Shown here piece by piece: positions 58,105 to 64,000 of a stretch of 64,000 nt of DNA. Location of the stretch: the NCBI GenBank assembly GCA_019119305.1, contig DWXH01000023.1, positions 1 through 64,000 on the forward strand, read 5' to 3'. Under the pieces are notes generated by a model. The model saw only the letters and a list, made by a program, of their open reading frames with translations, searched no databases and was not told the DNA's origin. This DNA is from Candidatus Alistipes merdigallinarum. Lineage in GTDB: Bacteria; Bacteroidota; Bacteroidia; Bacteroidales; Rikenellaceae. Numbering within the stretch: the stretch's first letter is position 1; every line of letters begins with the position of its first letter. The position numbers and the translations under genes are program-made.

Positions 58105-60768
58105 ATGCAGACACGGTACATTATTCTGTCCTTACTTCTTTTGCTCTGCTTTAAGTTGAGCATCTCTTCGGGTTACGGACAAACGGCAAAAACAAATCAC
58201 GGCATCGACAGCGTTGCATTGTATTTTGAAGGGCTCCGAAACCAGCAACAGGAGAAGCTGTGGATGCACCTGAACCAACCCTACTATGCCGCTGGCGATA
58301 CAATCTGGTTCCGGGCATACCTGACCGATGCCATGACCCATCGGCGAGATACCCTCTCCAATTTCATCTATGTCGACCTGTTCGACCGGGCAAAACGGTT
58401 GGTAGCATCCCGAAAAATTAAACGGGACTCTCTCGGGTTTGCTAACTGCCTCCCGTTGCCCGATACCCTCGCTTCCGGCGAATACACCCTCCGGGCATAT
58501 ACCGGCTGGATGCTCAACTTCGACCCCGAGGGTTTCTTCCAAAAAAACATCTCTATCGGACAAGAACTTTCAAAAGTCAACCACTCCGTCGTTTATACTG
58601 ATAAACGGATGATCGTCCGTTTCTCCGACCTGCGAGGACGGCCTCTCGCAAAAAAAGAGGTTCTGCTCGAACTCTACGACAAGGACGGAAACCATCTCTC
58701 TGAGGGGTGGCAAACATCCTCTTCCACCGGGGCCATATTTATTCCGATACCTGCTGACTCCATCATTAAAGGGGCTTACGCCGATATTCGCTTTTCGATC
58801 TCGGAGGATTCGGTATTCCGCCGTACGATCTTTGTCGAACCACCGGCCAAAGAGACGTTCGACATCCAGTTCCTCCCGGAGGGTGGGGAACTCATCGCCG
58901 GTATTCCCCAGCGCGTCGCTTTCAAGGCGGTCCGCTCCAACGGCGATCCGGCAGAGGTACACGGCTTTCTGCTGAACAATCGTAACGACACCGTAGCCCG
59001 ATTCCACAGCGAACACAACGGTATGGGAAGTTTTGTGCTATCGGCCCAATCCGGAGAGCAGTACCGTGCCGAAACCTTCTGCGATACCCTTGCCGTATCC
59101 TCCTCTTTGCCGACGGTAAAGGAGCACTCCTGTGCCCTTCAGGTGGTCCGCAGAAATCAGGATATCCGATATCGGATATTGGGAGAGCTTCCTCAAGGGG
59201 CTATTCTCGTCGGACACATGCGGGGGATATGCAACATCCTGACTCCTATCGATCCGAAACAAAGTGCCGGAATCATCAAAACCGACTCCCTGCAGGAGGG
59301 AATCCTGCATCTGTTGCTGGTCGACAACTCCGGACATCCGAGAACCGAACGGCTGATCTATATCCACAAACCCGGACAAGCCCCTCTCGTCTCTGCCCTT
59401 GCCGACAAACCCGAATATGCAGCACGAGAGAGAGTGAAGGTCGATCTCTCGCTGTCCCAAGACGGTAAACCGCTCTCCGGGTGCTTCTCAGTCAGTATAA
59501 CTGATGCCCATGCCGTCAAAGCGGACTCCCTCGAGGAGAACATCCGCTCCTACCTCCTGCTCTCGTCCGACCTCAAAGGGTATATTCATGATCCCCAGTA
59601 CTATTTCCTCGACGACTCCCCTCAAAGACTCTATCATCTGGATTTGGTCATGATGACGCACGGATGGAGACGGTTCCCGACCGATAACCTCTTCCGGCCA
59701 GCTCCATTCGCCCCGAAATTCTTCCTCGAACACGGACAGTTCTTCTCCGGACAGGTCAACAATATGGTGGGCAAAGGGGTGAAGGAGGCTACCTTGACGG
59801 CATTTGCCGTACGGGGGGAAGGAACGAACGACAAGGCTTTTACGACTACCACGGACAGTGCGGGACACTTTCTGTTCGAGGGCCTCGACTTTCAGGATAC
59901 AACCGTATTCATGATCCCCTTCTACAACAAAAGGGGAAGGATTCCCTACGACATACAGTTCGACAAATCCTACTACCGCCCGAGACTATCCCCGATAGCT
60001 CCCTTCAAAAAGGAGAATCAGCAACTCGACCAAGCGGATGAGACCATATTGCAGATGTATAAAAACGAATCTTGGGGTTCTCTCCGGGAGTACTCGATGG
60101 AGGCGTTTACCGTACATGCAAAGGACCCTGATGCCCCGGCTGTACGGATCGAACAGAAAATCCACAACGATACCGCTAAATTCAATGAATTCAATACACT
60201 TTCATTAGAATCATATGTGCGAAACTTTCCGGGTATGATTTTAACAGACGATGGGTGGTGTTTAGAAATGGATTTAGGATACAGTGTTCCGCTTCAATTC
60301 AGATTAAATGATGAGATTATCATGAGTATGGCCCCGTTAAGTTTATATACAGTTGGTGACCTTGAATATATCCGAACTGATCTCATGCGCTGGCTTACTC
60401 CCCCAGAACTTCCGTATTTACCAATTCGCACTAGTGAAAACTATCCCTGCCGCTTTGAGGTTTATGTAAAAGAGGATGCCCATGGGGCACGACGGTTTGG
60501 GTTGTACAAGACGGTGGGGTACATACCAGGACCCGAGTTTTACCATCCGGTGTACGACACGCCCGAAAAACGGGAAAACAAAACACCGGATCGCAGAACA
60601 ACACTCTATTGGGAACCCTATCTACAGGTCGGCCCCGACGGGAAAGGCTGTCTTGAATTTTATACCAACGACAACAAAAAATCCGATCTCGAGATCACAA
60701 TAGAAGGAATTACAGTTGATGGGATCCCGGTCTTTCACCGGTCGACATTATCCGAAAAGAAACAATAA
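58105..60768 (+). CDS. Large MG2-like / plug-like surface protein (paralog 3)
   Basis: Near-identical signal peptide and N-terminus to paralog 2; DLVMMTHGWRRFPTDNLFRPAPFAPKFFLEHGQFFSGQV; TLYWEPYLQVGPDGKGCLEFYTNDNKKSDLEITIEGITVDGIPVFHRS. Confidence 0.87.
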   Translation: MQTRYIILSLLLLLCFKLSISSGYGQTAKTNHGIDSVALYFEGLRNQQQEKLWMHLNQPYYAAGDTIWFRAYLTDAMTHRRDTLSNFIYVDLFDRAKRLVASRKIKRDSLGFANCLPLPDTLASGEYTLRAYTGWMLNFDPEGFFQKNISIGQELSKVNHSVVYTDKRMIVRFSDLRGRPLAKKEVLLELYDKDGNHLSEGWQTSSSTGAIFIPIPADSIIKGAYADIRFSISEDSVFRRTIFVEPPAKETFDIQFLPEGGELIAGIPQRVAFKAVRSNGDPAEVHGFLLNNRNDTVARFHSEHNGMGSFVLSAQSGEQYRAETFCDTLAVSSSLPTVKEHSCALQVVRRNQDIRYRILGELPQGAILVGHMRGICNILTPIDPKQSAGIIKTDSLQEGILHLLLVDNSGHPRTERLIYIHKPGQAPLVSALADKPEYAARERVKVDLSLSQDGKPLSGCFSVSITDAHAVKADSLEENIRSYLLLSSDLKGYIHDPQYYFLDDSPQRLYHLDLVMMTHGWRRFPTDNLFRPAPFAPKFFLEHGQFFSGQVNNMVGKGVKEATLTAFAVRGEGTNDKAFTTTTDSAGHFLFEGLDFQDTTVFMIPFYNKRGRIPYDIQFDKSYYRPRLSPIAPFKKENQQLDQADETILQMYKNESWGSLREYSMEAFTVHAKDPDAPAVRIEQKIHNDTAKFNEFNTLSLESYVRNFPGMILTDDGWCLEMDLGYSVPLQFRLNDEIIMSMAPLSLYTVGDLEYIRTDLMRWLTPPELPYLPIRTSENYPCRFEVYVKEDAHGARRFGLYKTVGYIPGPEFYHPVYDTPEKRENKTPDRRTTLYWEPYLQVGPDGKGCLEFYTNDNKKSDLEITIEGITVDGIPVFHRSTLSEKKQ

Positions 60769-60971
60769 GTTTTATCCAACGGAGCCAACCCGAAAATCCG
60801 TAAAACAGACTAGGGGAAACGATTAATCTTTCATATCAAATATTGCTATCTTGGCTCAAAACACATTCTCTTCTGCGAATGAATAAACTCGTGTCTAATT
60901 CAAAACCACCTACCTTTACGTTAAGGAAGCTCAAAAGTGAAGAGAAATGTTTATACAAAAAGCAGATGTTC

Positions 60972-62339
60972 TCACTCACACCAACACCTCATTTGTGTGA
61001 AATCGAATGTAATTCGCTTCATCTTTTTCATTGCAGAAAATCCCATGAACCCATTACTTAATGGATATGGATCGATCTGGGCCATTTCATTCCCCGCTCC
61101 AGCCAACACCTCAACTCCGGTTAGATCACAACGTTTATCACCGATCTCCGTCCGCAGCGGACCGACTGCAAAACATTCATATTCGAGTAATCGGCCTGGC
61201 AACAACATGCTCCGGGTCACTGTATCGTCGGATACTCGAGAGGACAACCCATTCTCATTCTGTCGATAGTACGAATTATAAAGAACCAAATCCCCCTTGC
61301 CGCCCATGCCGGTATCCATATAGCTAACTATGTCAAGACTGTTTAATTTATATTTCAGATATAAATTATTGTTGATCAGACAAAAGTCACTTCCTCCTAC
61401 TTTTTCGTCCGATACACTCATCGAAAACGTAACCGTCCGGTTTTCTATGTCGAATATGATTCTTTCGAATCGTTTCATCACGGGAATTCCGAATACAGCC
61501 TGTTCCATCTTTTTTTCAGCAGTCTCCCGAACCTCTTCATAACGCGATACGACATCCGGATCATCCGAATGGGACTCGATCACCTCCTCAAGCCTGTTTT
61601 TCAATACGTATACCGGCATATTATAGATCACCATTCCCTCGATACTCAACGAATCGACTACGGCACATAACAAATCTAAATCATTCTTGGTCGCTTGTAA
61701 CGGATCCGCCGAAACATATCTCACTCCGATGCGATCGGCCATCTCCTCTGTCAATACCGAAACCTGTGCTCCCGTATCGAACAGGGTAGGCAACGGACAA
61801 CCGTTCCACTCCATTTCACAGCTCAAATCGTCTTCTCCGATTAATTGAGCGGAGGCTTCCGAACCAGACAAAACAATACGCATTTCCGGGAATTGAACCA
61901 AACCGGCCATTCTGTTCCGTATCGACCGAATATGTCCGAACATCAATGAATCCAAGCCTTCCGTTTCCAACAGCCCGTCACAAACATCAATTCCTTTCTC
62001 ATAATCTCCCGTATCTTCATACGCACCCATCAACAAATAGTTGTACCCGAATTTCGCATTTGAATCCAACACTTTGTCATACTGATCAAGCAATTTGTTC
62101 CAATTATTGACAGCAGCCCGGGAATCGTTAAAATAGGTATGAACGAGGGCCGTTCCACACAATCGGATAAAACCATTCAAGCTGTCACTGTTTTTATCCA
62201 GAAACGTTCTGAGCGCAAACCAATCCTGCGTATTCATCATTTCTGTTGCTCTTGCATCATATGTATTTTGACCGTATATATCATACGAACAGAAAATTAC
62301 TACCGATAACACGATAAATGTTGCCAATTTTCTTTTCAT
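60972..62339 (-). CDS. Secreted retropepsin/pepsin-like aspartic protease homolog with TPR-like N-terminal region
   Basis: Signal peptide from MKRKLATFIVLSVVIFCSYDIYGQ; two DTG motifs: PTLFDTGAQVSVLTEEMADRIG and VSYMDTGMGGKGDLVLYN. Confidence 0.8.
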   Translation of the reverse strand: MKRKLATFIVLSVVIFCSYDIYGQNTYDARATEMMNTQDWFALRTFLDKNSDSLNGFIRLCGTALVHTYFNDSRAAVNNWNKLLDQYDKVLDSNAKFGYNYLLMGAYEDTGDYEKGIDVCDGLLETEGLDSLMFGHIRSIRNRMAGLVQFPEMRIVLSGSEASAQLIGEDDLSCEMEWNGCPLPTLFDTGAQVSVLTEEMADRIGVRYVSADPLQATKNDLDLLCAVVDSLSIEGMVIYNMPVYVLKNRLEEVIESHSDDPDVVSRYEEVRETAEKKMEQAVFGIPVMKRFERIIFDIENRTVTFSMSVSDEKVGGSDFCLINNNLYLKYKLNSLDIVSYMDTGMGGKGDLVLYNSYYRQNENGLSSRVSDDTVTRSMLLPGRLLEYECFAVGPLRTEIGDKRCDLTGVEVLAGAGNEMAQIDPYPLSNGFMGFSAMKKMKRITFDFTQMRCWCE

Positions 62340-62430
62340 CACAGATCTTTTAGGAAAGAAATAAATTAGAAAATACAAGAGAAAATCAATGTTATAAACA
62401 AATTTACAAATAATTTTTACAACATGATGC

Positions 62431-62464
62431 AAAAAAAGGAGTTAAGTCTTTGACTTAACTCCTT
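62431..62464 (-). terminator. Rho-independent terminator of tRNA-Pro
   Basis: Minus strand AAGGAGTTAAGTC-AAA-GACTTAACTCCTT followed by a T run; perfect 13-bp stem with 3-nt loop. Confidence 0.85.
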
Positions 62465-62480
62465 CATTCATTTTCACCAG

Positions 62481-62555
62481 TCGGGGTGACTGGATTCGAA
62501 CCAGCGACCACACGCCCCCCAGACGTATACTCTAACCGGGCTGAGCTACACCCCG
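62481..62555 (-). tRNA. tRNA-Pro (anticodon GGG)
   Basis: CGGGGTG...CACCCCG acceptor stem, D-arm GCTCAGCCCGGTTAGAGT, anticodon loop CTGGGGG, T-arm GCTGGTTCGAATCCAGT, discriminator A; CCA not encoded. Confidence 0.95.
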
Positions 62556-62570
62556 AGCTCTAAAGCAGTG

Positions 62571-62601
62571 CAAATGTAGAACAAAAAATGTTTCCTGCAA
62601 A
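62571..62601 (-). promoter_or_regulatory. Bacteroidetes-type promoter of tRNA-Pro
   Basis: Minus strand TTTG-N19-TACATTTG, an exact match to the -33/-7 consensus TTTG / TAnnTTTG. Confidence 0.85.
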
Positions 62602-62627
62602 ATTTAAATCCACATTTTTCGAAATAT

Positions 62628-64000
62628 TTACACTACCTGCTGGGTGCGCTGGATCACCATATCTTGCCACTCCTTACATAACGTCGTAAATCGAGCCGAC
62701 CATCCTGCCACACGTACGGGTAAGTTCGGATAACGGTCCGGATGCATCTGTGCATCGATCAATGTCGCCGTATCCACCACATCCACATGCATATAGAATC
62801 CACCTTTTTCGCGGAACGTCTTCATCAATCCGACCAAAGCTACCACGCCATTTTCGCCTTTGACCGAATCGGGCAACACCTTCAGTTCGATCGTCGCCCC
62901 ATTCGGACAACGCGTAAAGTCCAATTTACAATACGAATTCAACACCGCGGTCGGCCCTTTGCGATCGCTTCCCGGAGTAGGGGAGCAGTTCGTCGCCAAA
63001 ATATCGCCTACACGACTGCCTTCGGGTGTAGCCCGACGCATCATACGCCAATCGACTTCTCGACCGAACGTGCTGATACCACAGGGACGTTTCACGCCGT
63101 TACGCTCTTTTACCTGGGCTACAATATTCGAATAGTCGTTAAACACCCGAACCATCATCTCATCACTCTCGGCATTGTCATTTCCATAAAACTCAAAACG
63201 GTTCTGTACCAAACGACGCAGACCTTCGTTGCCTTCCCAGTTTTTCCGCAGTATATCGACAAAATCGTTCAACTCGATATAATGCTCCTCGAATACCAAT
63301 TTTTTAAGCACCTGAAGGCTATTGGCCGTATCACTGACTCCTCCGTAATGGATCCCGTTCACCGTATATTTCGGTCCGCGTTCGGCATATCCCAATCCTT
63401 TTTCGATACACCCTTCGACAAACATCGAGACCAGCGGATTCGGCGTCACATGATCCTGCCAGCTATTATCGAGAGCCGACTGCAGATTATTGACATCCTT
63501 GTCCAATTCGACTACAAAAGATTTATAGAGCGAATCAAAATCGGTATAAGGAAGCGCCTCGTTCTGATCGAGTTTCAAAGCCCGGAACAACGGCTGCATC
63601 ATATCGGTCGGGGAGTAGATAAACGCCGTTTTACCGGGAATAATCGCCTCCCAACATCCGTCGTTGGTAAATTCACGGGCCTCCTCTTCTGGGTATCCGA
63701 ATTTGATCAAACCGTCAATCACCACATTCTCGTTGTATACAGACACGATTCCTCCTCCGAAACGCTGCACCTCGGCAATCCGTCGATAAAGCTTTTCGGG
63801 CGTCTTGTCGCCAATGCGTACCGCAATGGGGTAGTCGCTGATATGTAACTCCTCAACCACATCCAACACCAGATAAGTCAATGCATTGGTTACCTCTTTT
63901 CCGTTACGGTCAATTCCGCCGAGCACAATATTTTGATAAAATTGAGCATCTCCCGTAGCATTATGTTCCCCAATCCACTCAGTTCCCTTGATCCAGAAAT
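62628..64000 (-). CDS. Glycyl radical enzyme (PFL-like family), N-terminus beyond the window
   Basis: EFTNDGCWEAIIPGK active-site Cys with CxE; C-terminal glycyl-radical-type loop LPVRVAGWSARFTTL. The reading frame stays open to base 64000 (FWIKGTEWIGEHNATGDAQFYQNIVLGGID...). Confidence 0.9.
   Translation of the reverse strand, partial: FWIKGTEWIGEHNATGDAQFYQNIVLGGIDRNGKEVTNALTYLVLDVVEELHISDYPIAVRIGDKTPEKLYRRIAEVQRFGGGIVSVYNENVVIDGLIKFGYPEEEAREFTNDGCWEAIIPGKTAFIYSPTDMMQPLFRALKLDQNEALPYTDFDSLYKSFVVELDKDVNNLQSALDNSWQDHVTPNPLVSMFVEGCIEKGLGYAERGPKYTVNGIHYGGVSDTANSLQVLKKLVFEEHYIELNDFVDILRKNWEGNEGLRRLVQNRFEFYGNDNAESDEMMVRVFNDYSNIVAQVKERNGVKRPCGISTFGREVDWRMMRRATPEGSRVGDILATNCSPTPGSDRKGPTAVLNSYCKLDFTRCPNGATIELKVLPDSVKGENGVVALVGLMKTFREKGGFYMHVDVVDTATLIDAQMHPDRYPNLPVRVAGWSARFTTLCKEWQDMVIQRTQQVV

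Noticed and set aside
1-64000. CRISPR arrays, prophage, IS elements, DGRs or retrons
   Set aside because: No regularly spaced repeats, transposase, integrase (other than housekeeping XerD), reverse transcriptase or phage structural ORFs found on reading both strands.

Overview
The window reads as a contiguous chromosomal segment from a Bacteroidales-type bacterium. Three things support this: a perfect TTTG-N19-TAnnTTTG promoter in front of a tRNA, the FeoA-FeoB fusion, and many Bacteroidetes-typical families. I see no phage, IS element, integron or CRISPR array. From left to right it contains: (1) a membrane-anchored HU-like protein, a sigma-54 activator, LptE, a TPR-like protein, SecG and a GNAT protein. 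(2) A minus-strand secreted glycan-degradation cluster without SusC/SusD (about 4.5-14.2 kb): a CBM9-like/PKD protein, GH92, an unassigned 713-aa protein, a GH99-like protein and a DUF5722-like protein. (3) A 978-aa MG2/plug-like surface protein and a lipoprotein. (4) FeoAB with a small Cys-rich partner. (5) A LytTR/LytS two-component pair with a MacAB-TolC-like exporter. (6) Housekeeping genes: prmA, xerD, HAD phosphatase, YihY, nhaC, comEC, yifB, dnaB, YgiQ, queA. (7) RNase P RNA. (8) A compact bioC-bioG-bioF-mqnD-mqnB cluster. (9) prfA and pyrF. (10) A tandem pair of large MG2/plug-like paralogs with mosaic composition, facing a two-DTG aspartic-protease-like protein. (11) tRNA-Pro(GGG) and a truncated glycyl-radical enzyme. 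The best candidates for something undescribed are the barrel-less MG2 + TonB-plug-like family, with recombining AT-rich modules in the tandem pair, and the glycan cluster with its unassigned 713-aa enzyme candidate. All family names come from recognising motifs by eye; no database searches were run.
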